Positions 46,512 to 55,808 of a stretch of 64,000 nt of DNA are shown here, in pieces. Location: contig JBKGRZ010000001.1 of the NCBI GenBank assembly GCA_046518185.1, positions 930,001-994,000 on the forward strand. Reading direction: 5' to 3'. Origin of the DNA: Scandinavium vulneris_A. Lineage in GTDB: Bacteria > Pseudomonadota > Gammaproteobacteria > Enterobacterales > Enterobacteriaceae. The notes beneath the pieces were generated by a model, which saw only the letters and a program-made list of their open reading frames with translations, was not told where the DNA came from and did not search any database. The position numbers were made by a program, and so were the translations under genes. Each line of letters starts with the position of its first letter. Position 1 is the first letter of the stretch.

Positions 46512-47687
46512 TCACTCATCAGCCACTGCTTCGTACTCCACATCAGAAAGCCTTACCTCAAGCTCTACGCCCGTCGTGAAGCCGTTATTGTTGAGGTTGT
46601 GAGTTACCTTACTGATTAACCATGCCTGCTCGTCTATGACGCGCTTAAAGCCTGATACCCTGACCGGCATTTCCGGGTAAATATCTTCCCGGCCCGTCGC
46701 GAGGGTGATTGAAAACTCCGCCACGCCGCGCTGCAATTTATCCCACTTCGCCTGAGCTGCACGCATGGCCTGCGCCTTTGACGCGTAAATCGTGGTCATG
46801 GCGAAAACATTATCCCACTCACCGGCCATATATTCGCCCTCTCGGGCTTCCAGCTCTCTCTGCTTTTTGGCCTTTGCCGTGCTGCTGACCGGTTTCGCTT
46901 TGGGATGCTGAAGCGCCCGCAGGTGCTGCTCTTTCGGCTTACGCTTCAGCTTCACCTGTTGCGCCTGCTTCTGAGGCTTCGGGTCTCTGGTATGCAACCA
47001 TTTAGCTGTCACGCCGGTATACGCGCCCCGGTCAGCAATCGCGAACTGATGCCGGTCACCATCACTGCGCTGAATAGTGATTTGTGGGATGGCCCTACCG
47101 CTGACTGTCACGCCGCTCCCGGCTTTGAGCATCAGTAATTTGCCCGCCTTGACCGACACCGCCCCACCGTTCCGCTCGGCGAGGCGGGTCAGGAATACCG
47201 CGTCGGACTCCTGCGACTGGTCAATGTGCGCGATGTGGATGTTCGCAAGCGAATCCGCCACGCTGGCCGTTAATTTATTGCGGGATGCAATCGCCCCCAC
47301 CACCGCGCCGAGCGTGGTGTCATGCCAGGACTCTTCCCGGCGTGAATTGAGCGTTCCGCGAAAATCTGCACTCCGCGCCCGTAGCGTCACCGTGTCCGGT
47401 GCGCCGTGGTGCTCCACTTCATCGACGGTAAAATCACCTTTCCCCACCAGGGCAAACCCTTTCCACCCGAGATACAGCGACAGCACCGCACCGCGTACCG
47501 GCAGCTCGACCAGCCCGTCACTGTCGTCGAGCTCGATGTCGAGCTGGTCAGCCTCAAACCCACGATTGTCGGTCATGGTCAGGTTAATCAGCCTGTCACT
47601 GATATTGCCGGTGATGTCCTTGCTGTTGAGCGTCAGCATAAACTGAGGCGTCAGGGTTGCGCCTGAGCCGGTGACGATATCCGGCAT
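46512..47687 (-). CDS. D: gpD, tail hub / late control protein
   Basis: This 391-residue protein matches P2 gpD throughout (DITGNISDRLINLTMTDNRG, HDTTLGAVVGAIASRN, RSDGDRHQFAIADRGAYTG). It belongs to the phage late-control D family, equivalent to the gp27-like hub that sits above the spike in contractile tails. A Lys-rich low-complexity linker lies about residues 240-275. It is adjacent to U. Confidence 0.95.
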   Translation of the reverse strand: MPDIVTGSGATLTPQFMLTLNSKDITGNISDRLINLTMTDNRGFEADQLDIELDDSDGLVELPVRGAVLSLYLGWKGFALVGKGDFTVDEVEHHGAPDTVTLRARSADFRGTLNSRREESWHDTTLGAVVGAIASRNKLTASVADSLANIHIAHIDQSQESDAVFLTRLAERNGGAVSVKAGKLLMLKAGSGVTVSGRAIPQITIQRSDGDRHQFAIADRGAYTGVTAKWLHTRDPKPQKQAQQVKLKRKPKEQHLRALQHPKAKPVSSTAKAKKQRELEAREGEYMAGEWDNVFAMTTIYASKAQAMRAAQAKWDKLQRGVAEFSITLATGREDIYPEMPVRVSGFKRVIDEQAWLISKVTHNLNNNGFTTGVELEVRLSDVEYEAVADE

Positions 47688-47689
47688 AA

Positions 47690-48157
47690 TTAACCTCCCA
47701 CCAGTGAAAGCACATCGCCCGCCTTACCGACAAGAGATTCGGCCTGCTTACCAATATCGCCATAGAGCGCCGCAAGGGAATCATCGACGCGCGTCAGTGA
47801 CAGCGTGAAGCTGATTTTTCGCGGTGAGCCATCTGCGAAAAAGACGGTGCCGGTTTCGCTCACGTTGGTAATGACAAACATCCCGTAAATGGTGCCAGTG
47901 CCAGAAATCAGGGGCCACGCCCGGCCCTCATCCGCCATCGTATAGAGCGCCAGCATCGAGAGCCGCCCGCCGGTCATTTCAGGGTACAAATCGCCGGTGA
48001 GCGTGATTTTGTCGTCACCGGGGCCGAGGAACTGAAACGCATCACGCTTCCCGACCCGGCTGTTTGACGGCCACTGGTAATCCGCGCTGCGCTGCAAACT
48101 CTGATAAGGCAGCGACTGGCGCATAAACACAAACATTCCAAGAGTGAGCATCATCAT
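47690..48157 (-). CDS. U: gpU, tail protein
   Basis: This 155-residue protein matches P2 gpU (MMLTLGMFVFMRQSLPYQ, NSRVGKRDAFQFLGPGDDKI). The family includes tail-tube initiator or terminator-like proteins. It lies 8 bp after T and 2 bp before D. Confidence 0.94.
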   Translation of the reverse strand: MMMLTLGMFVFMRQSLPYQSLQRSADYQWPSNSRVGKRDAFQFLGPGDDKITLTGDLYPEMTGGRLSMLALYTMADEGRAWPLISGTGTIYGMFVITNVSETGTVFFADGSPRKISFTLSLTRVDDSLAALYGDIGKQAESLVGKAGDVLSLVGG

Positions 48158-48165
48158 CAGACTCC

Positions 48166-50607
48166 TTAATCATGCATCATGCTGGCGCGGGCTTTGGCTC
48201 GCTTGTTGCGCTCGTATTTTTCAAGCGCATCCTGCAACTGGTTACCGAGCTGGCCGCCCGGCGCACCGCCGCCCTGTAACTGGATTTGATAGGTTGGGCT
48301 GCTCTGGTCGATGTACGTGCGACCGGCGGGCGCGGTGACCGGCTGATATGCCTGATAGCCCCCGTATGAGTTGGTCGCCGGAATGTATCCACCACCCTGC
48401 CCGACCGGCTGCGCCTTTGCCGTCGCGGCATCGATGGTGTCCGATTCCTTTTTAACGATGCCGAGCTTTTCGAGGATCACATCAAGGCCGCCGCGCAGCT
48501 TGTTGAAGATATTCAGCGGCAGCATCAGCGCATCCCCCAGCGCCCGGCCAAACGCCACCCCGGCATTTTTGCAGCCGTCTAAGGTTTCCTGCGTGGCTTT
48601 TACCGGCGCGATAAGGTCTTTAAACCATTTCCAGACTGCGCCGAGTTTCTGGCCGAGCCCGTCAAAAACGGGAGGCAACGGGGCGAACATCTCAGCCACC
48701 GGCGAAAATGCGGCAATAAGCCCCTGCACCACACCCGAGAAAACGGCGCTGATGGGCTCCCAGTATTTACGGATGAGTAGCGCCCCGGCGACGACCGCCG
48801 CGACAACGGCGACCACCGGCCACGAGATAGCCCCGATGGCTGTCACTATCGCGCCTCCGGCCGTGGTAAATGCCACGCTCAGCAATCCGGCAGCAGCAAT
48901 AAGGGCATTCATGCCCGCGATAACCGGCCACGCAACCAGACCAATTACACCCAGCGCCGCAACCAGCCCCAGCCCCGCCGCCGTGATGAGTCCGAGCGTG
49001 GTCGCCAGTGATTTATTTTTCTGGATCCAGCCATCGAGCTTCAGCACATAGCCGGTCGCCGTCTGCACCAGTTTGCGCAGCGATGACTCCTGCTGGTCAA
49101 AAAGGTCGGTCCCGACCGCCTCATAGGCTGACTGAAACTCTTTAAAATCGCCGCCGAGATTGTCCTGCATGACTTTAACCAGTGCGGCCGTTTTCCCGTC
49201 CGAGGCTTTGAGCGTGGCAGTAAGCTGGTCGAGCTTGCCGGTCGACGCGGCTGACATCAGCACCGCCGCCGCTGAGCTCGCCTCTTCCCCGAAAATGGTT
49301 TTCATGTACTCGGCACGCTGGCCCGAGCCGAGGTTATTTTTCTCGAAGCTGGCCTGCATTTCTTTCAGAATGCTGAAAATCGGCCGGGTGTTGCCCTTGC
49401 TGTCGGCCGTTTTGACGCCGAGCTCTTTGATAGCGTCAAAGGCTTTGCCGGTTGGCGCCTGTAAACGACTGAGCACTGCCCGGCTTCCGGTCCCGGCCAT
49501 CGAGCCAGTGATTTTGGCATCGTGCAGCGCCCCCACCATCGCGGCAGCTTCTTCGATACTTACCCCGGCATTTTTCGCCACCGGTGCGGCATAGGTCAGC
49601 GCATCACTCAGCCCGTCAAAGTCTGCGGCGGTTTTGTTCATCACCGTCGACAGCACGTCGCCAATGTGCGCCACTTTGTCGTTTGAAAGCTGGAAGGCCG
49701 AGCGCATCCCCATCAACAGCGCGGCGTTCTCTTCCATTGTGCGACGGTTGGCGAGCGCCATATCCAGCGTGACCGGTGTCACCGCCTGAATGGCCGCAGC
49801 ATCACCGCCGCCCTTCGCAATGATAATCTGCGCCCCGGCAGCATCATCCGCAGACGCGGCCGTATTATCCCCGAGCTGTCGGGCCTGCTGACGTAACGCC
49901 TGCATTTCAGGGGATTGTTTGTCTACCCCAAGCACCGCCTGAAGCTCAGAGTTTTTCTGCGCGAAGTCATAACCCGGACGCAAAAGAGTCACCCCGGCCA
50001 GCGTGCCCGCCGTTGCCACACCAACCCCGGCCATACCTGCATTTCGCGCCCCGGCAGCGAGCGCCTGCCCGGACTCATACCGGGCTTTCACAGCGGATAA
50101 TTTCGCCTGCTGCGCACTGACCCGCGCCAGTGCTTCACGCTGGCGGTTTAACTGCGCCGTCGTTTGGCTGATGGAATTTTTCAGACGTAGCTCATCGCTC
50201 GCCAGTGTCCGGGTATTAATCCCCGCCTGCCCGAGCGCCTGCCGCTGACGCTGTACAGACAGACGCAGCCCGTTATATTTGAGCTGTAAGTCAGCCGCAT
50301 TCTTTTGGGCAAGCTCCATTGCGCGGGCCTGCGCTTTCGTCGGATTTTCGGTGTTTCTAAAGGCCACCGACAACGCGGTCGCTTCCTGCTTCGCTTTGGC
50401 GAGTGACTGCCCCGTGACGGCCAGTTGGGCGCTGCTCTTACGAAAACCGTCGATTTTCGATGCCTGACCGTTCAGGTCGCGTAACGACTGCTGCGTCGAG
50501 CGAATATCACCCGACAGCGATTTACTCGCCGTCTGGATGGATTTAAAAGGTCGGGTTGCCTGGTCGACAGCTTTCAGCAGCACTTCGAGTTTGAGGTTAT
50601 TACTCAT
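48166..50607 (-). CDS. T: gpT, tail tape measure protein
   Basis: At 813 residues it is the longest phage gene here. An N-terminal coiled-coil part (about 1-190, rich in Gln, Ala and Lys) is followed by a TP901-type tape-measure core and a hydrophobic stretch (about 530-640). A Pro/Gly-rich tail ends KYERNKRAKARASMMHD. Tape-measure length sets tail length. Its ATG at 50607 overlaps the end of the E+E' frame, as in P2. Confidence 0.95.
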   Translation of the reverse strand: MSNNLKLEVLLKAVDQATRPFKSIQTASKSLSGDIRSTQQSLRDLNGQASKIDGFRKSSAQLAVTGQSLAKAKQEATALSVAFRNTENPTKAQARAMELAQKNAADLQLKYNGLRLSVQRQRQALGQAGINTRTLASDELRLKNSISQTTAQLNRQREALARVSAQQAKLSAVKARYESGQALAAGARNAGMAGVGVATAGTLAGVTLLRPGYDFAQKNSELQAVLGVDKQSPEMQALRQQARQLGDNTAASADDAAGAQIIIAKGGGDAAAIQAVTPVTLDMALANRRTMEENAALLMGMRSAFQLSNDKVAHIGDVLSTVMNKTAADFDGLSDALTYAAPVAKNAGVSIEEAAAMVGALHDAKITGSMAGTGSRAVLSRLQAPTGKAFDAIKELGVKTADSKGNTRPIFSILKEMQASFEKNNLGSGQRAEYMKTIFGEEASSAAAVLMSAASTGKLDQLTATLKASDGKTAALVKVMQDNLGGDFKEFQSAYEAVGTDLFDQQESSLRKLVQTATGYVLKLDGWIQKNKSLATTLGLITAAGLGLVAALGVIGLVAWPVIAGMNALIAAAGLLSVAFTTAGGAIVTAIGAISWPVVAVVAAVVAGALLIRKYWEPISAVFSGVVQGLIAAFSPVAEMFAPLPPVFDGLGQKLGAVWKWFKDLIAPVKATQETLDGCKNAGVAFGRALGDALMLPLNIFNKLRGGLDVILEKLGIVKKESDTIDAATAKAQPVGQGGGYIPATNSYGGYQAYQPVTAPAGRTYIDQSSPTYQIQLQGGGAPGGQLGNQLQDALEKYERNKRAKARASMMHD

Positions 50608-51036
50608 TCGTGTTTCCGCTTCGCTGTAGCGCCTTGTCGCGCCATGTGATGAGCTCGGGAATACTCAAGGGATACAGCTCTGATGGCCCCCAGTGAAAAA
50701 TCACTGCGACGTCGGCCATCAGGTCATCAACCGAGAAATTTTTCGGGAAGGTTACGCCGCCGAATTCGGTGACAAAAAACCGACCACCTCACCGGCAAAA
50801 CTCAGCAGGTCTGGCAGCTCCAGCGCGGCAACCTCCTGCTCGGTCAGCGACGGCAGGGTCATGCGCGGCAACACCTTAATCAGCGCATCGACGTCCGAGT
50901 TCGCCACCGCCGCCAGCCCGACACCGCGCAGGGTTCCGGCGGTCGGTTTCAGGAGGGTCACCTCTTTAATTTCGGTCTCACCGCGCTGGATGGCTTTCAC
51001 CAGGGTGATGACGTGTTGGTTTTCAGCTTTTTTCAT
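50600..51036 (-). CDS. E: gpE and gpE+E', tail assembly chaperones made by -1 frameshift
   Basis: gpE alone is 94 residues (51036 to 50752). The heptamer T TTT TTG at 50779-50773 (minus strand) lies in the zero frame X XXY YYZ phase. A -1 slip there continues as FGGVTFPKNFSVDDLMADVA and onward to a TAA at 50602-50600, giving a 145-residue E+E'. The E' tail resembles P2 E' as I remember it. This is the P2 equivalent of the lambda G/GT arrangement and chaperones the tape measure. The span given is that of the frameshift product. Confidence 0.9.
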
Positions 51037-51097
51037 GATGTCTCTGTCTCATTCAGTATTCAGGGAAGCCCGGCCAGCGGCGCTGACCGGGTGAACA

Positions 51098-51616
51098 TTA
51101 CATGCCGATGTTTCGGCGGTGCTCCTCGAGCTTGTCGACGCCGTTCACCTTCTCAATCAGGTTCAGGGTGTCGATTTCGACCAGTTCCTTTCCGTTGAGG
51201 GTGAGCCTGTAATAGGTGCAATCCATCGAGATTTTCGACTCGGTGTCCTCGCCCTGTTTGGCGTCTCCGGTGTCGATTTCTTTCTGACGGCCACGCAGCA
51301 CCACTTCGACCGGTACCGTCTCGCCGGTGTCGTCGCGCTGGTAAGAGCCCGCAAAACGCAGCGGCACCGCCGAGGCTGTCGCCGCAGCGTAGAGCGACCA
51401 GATAACATCATCCGGAAATCCGCCGAGGGAAAACTCCGCCGCCAGCGCATCATCATCGAGACCGAGGTCGACCGGGGCCGCACCGTTCATCCCGCCGCCG
51501 CGATATTTCTCGAGTTTGCGGGTCAGCTTTGGCAGCGTCACCGACTGGACGACACCGAGAAAGTTCGTGCCATCAACAAACAGATTCATGAGCTTTAACT
51601 TGCGGGGTAATGCCAT
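51098..51616 (-). CDS. FII: gpFII, major tail tube protein
   Basis: This 172-residue protein matches the P2 FII family (MALPRKLKLMNLFVDGTNFLG). It polymerises into the inner tube of the contractile tail. It lies 12 bp after FI and before E. Confidence 0.95.
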   Translation of the reverse strand: MALPRKLKLMNLFVDGTNFLGVVQSVTLPKLTRKLEKYRGGGMNGAAPVDLGLDDDALAAEFSLGGFPDDVIWSLYAAATASAVPLRFAGSYQRDDTGETVPVEVVLRGRQKEIDTGDAKQGEDTESKISMDCTYYRLTLNGKELVEIDTLNLIEKVNGVDKLEEHRRNIGM

Positions 51617-51628
51617 GTCTCAGGCTCC

Positions 51629-52819
51629 TTATTTGCTGTTCACTGACGAGATGAGATTCGCCAGATATTTATCGGTAATGCGCTGGCGCAGGGTCAGGTT
51701 TTCGAGCGGCGGTACCGGCGTATAGTCGTAATCCAGATACAGCTTCCCGGCCTTCAACGACTCCTTATCGTTGGCGCTGTCGTCAAACCAGCAGGTCGCA
51801 TCGACGATATAGCCCCCGGTTTTCAGCTCGCGGAATTTCGCATTGATACCGTCAACGATGTCGCGAATGAGTGTGGCGGTCACCGGTTTATCGACCGCCC
51901 ACATATGCGCCTCAGCCATCGTGTCGGCGATAACCTGCGCGGTGCGGGTGTAGTTTTCAAACAGGAAAAGCGGGTCATCTGAGCAGGTGCGGTTCCCCCA
52001 GAAGCGGAAACCGTCTTTGCGGATCAGGGTGGTGATGCCTGCCTCGTTCAGCAGATCGGCATCGGTGCCGGGCTCCTGTAAATCCCAGAACACAGACGCA
52101 CTGATACCGGTGACGCCATTCACGCCGACGTTTGACAGGGTTTTGTGCCAGCCGGTGTCATTGTCGATTTTGGCACGCAGGCCGAGCGCTCGCGCGGTGG
52201 CATACGCCGTTTCCGTCGCATTAGCCGTGGTATCCCATGACAGGAAATCCGGCCAGATGACCATCAACTCGCGGGCGCTGAAGTTGTCGCGGTATTTGAT
52301 GGCCTCAGAAATGGTTTTGCAGCCCCAGGCGCTGACATAGCCGAAAGCCCGCAATTTTTGCGCCACCGGCACAAGTGCGGTCGCCACCTCCAGTGAATCG
52401 AGACCCGGCACGCCGAGAATACGCGGTTTAACACCGGTCACCGCCTGCGCGGTCAACAGTGCTTTCAGTCCGGTATATTTCCCGTTCTCATCGGTGGTGC
52501 CGATGATGTTAGAAATCGTCTGCGCCTGCGCCGCTTCCTCATCGTCGCCGGTGCCCTCTTCCACACGCACGACAATGGTCACCGGCTTTGACTGGTCAGC
52601 GATGGCCTGTAGTGAACTTGCGAGCGTGCCTTTGGTACCGGCTTTCCCGATGATGCTTTGCGGGTTGGTAATTAACACCGGCTCATTGAGCGGGAAGGCC
52701 TCGACGTCAGCATCGCTGGCCGTGCAGACCATGCCGACAATGGCGGTGGAAACCGTGGAAATGATGCGCGTGCCGTCGTTGACTTCGACGACCTGCACAC
52801 CGTGATGAAAATCACTCAT
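51629..52819 (-). CDS. FI: gpFI, contractile tail sheath protein
   Basis: This 396-residue protein matches the P2 sheath family (MSDFHHGVQVVEVNDGTRIIS and the C-terminal YDYTPVPPLENLTLRQRITDK type). ACGGAG lies 8 nt before the ATG. An Ogr-type promoter motif lies at 52889-52910 upstream, corresponding to P2 late promoter PF. Confidence 0.95.
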   Translation of the reverse strand: MSDFHHGVQVVEVNDGTRIISTVSTAIVGMVCTASDADVEAFPLNEPVLITNPQSIIGKAGTKGTLASSLQAIADQSKPVTIVVRVEEGTGDDEEAAQAQTISNIIGTTDENGKYTGLKALLTAQAVTGVKPRILGVPGLDSLEVATALVPVAQKLRAFGYVSAWGCKTISEAIKYRDNFSARELMVIWPDFLSWDTTANATETAYATARALGLRAKIDNDTGWHKTLSNVGVNGVTGISASVFWDLQEPGTDADLLNEAGITTLIRKDGFRFWGNRTCSDDPLFLFENYTRTAQVIADTMAEAHMWAVDKPVTATLIRDIVDGINAKFRELKTGGYIVDATCWFDDSANDKESLKAGKLYLDYDYTPVPPLENLTLRQRITDKYLANLISSVNSK

Positions 52820-52888
52820 CCGTTTAACTCCGTTGGGTTGGGGTGAGTGCTATTTTCGGATGTGCGGTATCGGTGGGCTATTGATGCG

Positions 52889-52910
52889 GGTTGGTCAGGA
52901 GTTGGTACAA
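52889..52910 (-). promoter_or_regulatory. Ogr-dependent late promoter element before FI (PF)
   Basis: Read on the minus strand the element is TTGT-N12-CCAACC. P2 late promoters carry a TTGT-N12-ACAA-like partial dyad about 55 bp before the start. The same spaced motif occurs before V at 57743-57764. Its centre is 81 bp from the FI ATG, which leaves room for a normal leader. Confidence 0.55.
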
Positions 52911-52920
52911 CTGGGAGCAA

Positions 52921-52943
52921 AGAAAAAGCGGGCATGAGCCCGC
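52921..52943 (-). terminator. Terminator of the V-to-tail-fibre operon
   Basis: On the minus strand GCGGGC-TCAT-GCCCGC (52943-52928) is followed by TTTTTCTTT. It begins a few bases after the tail fibre assembly gene and just before the PF element, so it separates the two late transcripts. Confidence 0.85.
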
Positions 52944-52948
52944 CAGCC

Positions 52949-53521
52949 TTATTCCGGTACGACCGGCCACGCGATATTCGGGGCATCGTTGACATTGATG
53001 CGGTTAAGCAGAACGCGGTATTTTTTCCATTCAAGCAATGATGCGTTTTCATCGTCGGTCGCCATTTCGAGTTCAACCGCATCCTGCAACGCATTAATGG
53101 CGAGTGTGGCTACGCCGGTTAACCGGCTTTTTTCGTCTTCGGCATTTTTTACTGCCGCGCTGTATTCGGCCTCTTCGTCCTTTACCCACACCTTACCGCT
53201 CCAGCGCATGAAATCCCCCTCAGGCGCAATAACCGTTGTGTCAGGCGGTAAATCTCCGAGGGAAGTGATAAAGACTGCCTGACCGTTATCAGTCCTGTAC
53301 ACAGTCTCACCGCGATAATCCCGAACCAGAGACCATTTATTCTGACTGAATACTGCCGCTCTCCCTTCGGGAATATCTGGAGGTGCAATGTGTGTACAGT
53401 TCGCGGGTAACCCGGTATGCGCCGGTAACCAGGCATCCCCGGTGCCGATAAACTCGCAGGTGTCTGCGCTTAAATTGAAAACCCTGATGGTGCGATCCAC
53501 ATCGCTCATTTTGAACGTCAT
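52949..53521 (-). CDS. Tail fibre assembly chaperone (Tfa/gpG type)
   Basis: This 190-residue protein with the caudoviral Tfa C-terminal domain (about residues 105-185, ending NDAPNIAWPVVPE) takes the place of P2 gpG. It helps trimerise the tail fibre encoded directly before it. Its start shares one base with the stop of gene H. Chaperones of this type usually match the C-terminal region of their own fibre. Confidence 0.9.
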   Translation of the reverse strand: MTFKMSDVDRTIRVFNLSADTCEFIGTGDAWLPAHTGLPANCTHIAPPDIPEGRAAVFSQNKWSLVRDYRGETVYRTDNGQAVFITSLGDLPPDTTVIAPEGDFMRWSGKVWVKDEEAEYSAAVKNAEDEKSRLTGVATLAINALQDAVELEMATDDENASLLEWKKYRVLLNRINVNDAPNIAWPVVPE

Positions 53522-55266
53522 TATGCAAGCCTCACGATATAGTTGAATGCGATGTTTTTAACGGTGTTTTCGGCGTTACCCGCCGCAGCGACGGAAACTG
53601 CGTGCGTATGTGACCCCATGACAATGGTGTGCGCATGCGCCCCAACCGGCACGGTGTGGCTATGCCCGCCCATGGCGACAGAATGCGTATGTGCCCCGAT
53701 GGCGACTGTGTGGGCATGCGCTCCCGCACTACTGGTCGTCTGCGTGGAGTCCTGTTTTTTAGGGTCACCGCCATCGGCCATGCCGGTGCTGCTCGAGCTG
53801 GCCGAGTTTGCAAAAGTGTGAGTATGTGCGCCGGTGGTATTGGTGGTTTTGGTTCCGTAATCAAACGAGGACGTCGTTTTAGTGCCAAGGTCAGTCGACG
53901 CAGCCGTTTTATTGCCATAGTCGAATGAGGAGCTGCTCTTCGTACCTAAATCCGTCGCTGACGCGCTGGCCCCGTGGGTGTGTGACTTAATCCCGTCCTG
54001 CTCCTGAGAAAGCACCGCACGTCCACTGGCCGGTTTCCCCTTAATCGTCCAGTTACGCATATCCGGAATAACGCCCGACGGGTAAGCCATCGCCAGCAGC
54101 GGGTAAACCGCCTTATCAAACTTTTGCCCCTGCATGAAGGCATAGCCGGTCTGAATAGTGTCAGACGGCCACGCAATAGGTGCCCCTACCGGGAACGTGT
54201 CGGCGGGCGTCCACGGCGTCCAGCCACCGGTGGAATACTGGCTTCGGGAATAACTACGCGATGAGTTGTAGACGCAATAAATCTGCGTGACCCCGGCATT
54301 TTTATAAATAATCAAGGTGCCAGCGCTGTTCTCGGGGTAGTGCCGGGCGACTGTTGCATTGGCATTTGCGAGCTGGCAGTAAAGACCCGGCTTTTTCAGA
54401 GCATCGAGGTCTTCCGCTGTCAGGCCGGTTGCCTGCGTATCGAAAATATCCTGCGAGGTGACACTGATGTCGCCACTTAGCGCTTTGCCGTTCACTTTGC
54501 GGGTGGTCGGTACGCGTCCATTAGCATTGTCATTCGCCGCTTTCACCGCCTTTGGTGTCGCCGCCAGTGCTTCAGACGTGCTGTCGGTCGCGCTGCTGAG
54601 CTGCACAATACCTTTTTGCGTCGTGGTCGCGTCCTGAGCCGTATATTTGCCTTTGGCGAGGTCATATGCCGCCTTCACCGCTTTCGGCGTCGCAGCGAGC
54701 GCCTCAGACGCGCTATCGGTGGCATTGCTGAGCAGGGTAAAACCTTTCTCTTTCAGCGTGGCGTCAGGGTGGCGGCGCGATTGTTCGTGCTCAGCGATTT
54801 TGTCGTCAACGTAATCCTGCGTAGCCATCACCATTGATGAGTCGATGGCAAGCTCGACCGACTCGAGGTCAGACAGGATGATAACCATGCGCAGAGTCTG
54901 CGCCCGCCCGGAACCCTCTTCCAGTTTGGGCTTGTAGCTCTCGGCCATGTTACCGACGGCGACCAGCGTGCCGGTGTCATCGTACAACCCCATTTCACGT
55001 AGCCAGAAGCCGCCGGTCTCCGGCGGGATGACCAGCTCGGCCACCACGTAATTTTTCTTCTTGTTGTCCTGGCTGATTTTGTTCAGCGCATGACGCCAGA
55101 CCTCATTAATGAGTTTTGTCTGGCCGGTGTTCGGCTCGGGCAGTGTACCGCCCCCATCACCGACGGCCATCGCCACGATGTTGACCTTTTTGCCACCCGG
55201 CGTCAGTGCAGCCGCAAATTTTGCCGCCCCGGCCGTGGTAACCACTGTTTTATATTTCACTGTCAT
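53521..55266 (-). CDS. H: gpH, tail fibre
   Basis: This 581-residue trimeric fibre protein has, in order: a P2 H-like N-terminal attachment domain (1-150, MTVKYKTVVTTAGAAKFAAA); two copies of the tail-fibre repeat ATDSxSEALAATPKAVKAA (about 180-240); a region with a phage-collar-like segment (PVGAPIAWPSD, about 370); two copies of a DLGT/SFDYG repeat (about 450-485); and a tip with seven HxH motifs, mostly GxHxH (about 445-565). HxH arrays bind iron in the T4 gp37 tip. The tip probably decides host range. Confidence 0.92.
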   Translation of the reverse strand: MTVKYKTVVTTAGAAKFAAALTPGGKKVNIVAMAVGDGGGTLPEPNTGQTKLINEVWRHALNKISQDNKKKNYVVAELVIPPETGGFWLREMGLYDDTGTLVAVGNMAESYKPKLEEGSGRAQTLRMVIILSDLESVELAIDSSMVMATQDYVDDKIAEHEQSRRHPDATLKEKGFTLLSNATDSASEALAATPKAVKAAYDLAKGKYTAQDATTTQKGIVQLSSATDSTSEALAATPKAVKAANDNANGRVPTTRKVNGKALSGDISVTSQDIFDTQATGLTAEDLDALKKPGLYCQLANANATVARHYPENSAGTLIIYKNAGVTQIYCVYNSSRSYSRSQYSTGGWTPWTPADTFPVGAPIAWPSDTIQTGYAFMQGQKFDKAVYPLLAMAYPSGVIPDMRNWTIKGKPASGRAVLSQEQDGIKSHTHGASASATDLGTKSSSSFDYGNKTAASTDLGTKTTSSFDYGTKTTNTTGAHTHTFANSASSSSTGMADGGDPKKQDSTQTTSSAGAHAHTVAIGAHTHSVAMGGHSHTVPVGAHAHTIVMGSHTHAVSVAAAGNAENTVKNIAFNYIVRLA

Positions 55267-55277
55267 TCTGCTCTCAC

Positions 55278-55808
55278 TTAGCCCGGATACACGGTAATGA
55301 TGTCGCCGTCATAACTGACGCCCCCGGCGAAGAGATAACCGGCCACGTCCTGAATGATGTTGAGCCCGATAAGATGGCGACTGGCTGGTTTGGCATCGGC
55401 GATGAGCCGCTCCATCTCGAGATACATTTCCTCGGTGATGCCGGTTTCCAGCACGCCAATATCGAGGCGAAAGGTGCCGGGCGGGTCACTGGTTTCCCAC
55501 CACTCCGTCACGTTAATCACATACCCCAATGGCTCGACCACGCGGCGCACTGCACCGATGGTGCCTTTGCGCCGGTGAATGTAAAAAGCCGCCCGAATAA
55601 CGTCGCGTTTGGTCTCTTCCGGCCAGTCGCTATCCCAGCGGTCGACGGAATACGCCCAGGCGAGCCACGGCAGCAGATTCACCGGACAGTCGGTCGGGTT
55701 CCATAACCGACGTAACGGGATCGGGGTGTTTTCGATATCTGCACAAGCACGAGCTGCGGCCACCTCCAGCGGCGATGACCCGACCGGCAGAAGTCTTGCC
55801 TCACTCAT
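55278..55808 (-). CDS. I: gpI, baseplate protein
   Basis: This 176-residue protein has the P2 gpI length and matches throughout (RLLPVGSSPLEVAAARACADIE, GTFRLDIGVLETGITEEMY). The start at 55808 overlaps the end of J by 8 bp; the longer form reads 49 residues of J in another frame and is rejected. The family belongs to the P2 baseplate wedge. Confidence 0.95.
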   Translation of the reverse strand: MSEARLLPVGSSPLEVAAARACADIENTPIPLRRLWNPTDCPVNLLPWLAWAYSVDRWDSDWPEETKRDVIRAAFYIHRRKGTIGAVRRVVEPLGYVINVTEWWETSDPPGTFRLDIGVLETGITEEMYLEMERLIADAKPASRHLIGLNIIQDVAGYLFAGGVSYDGDIITVYPG

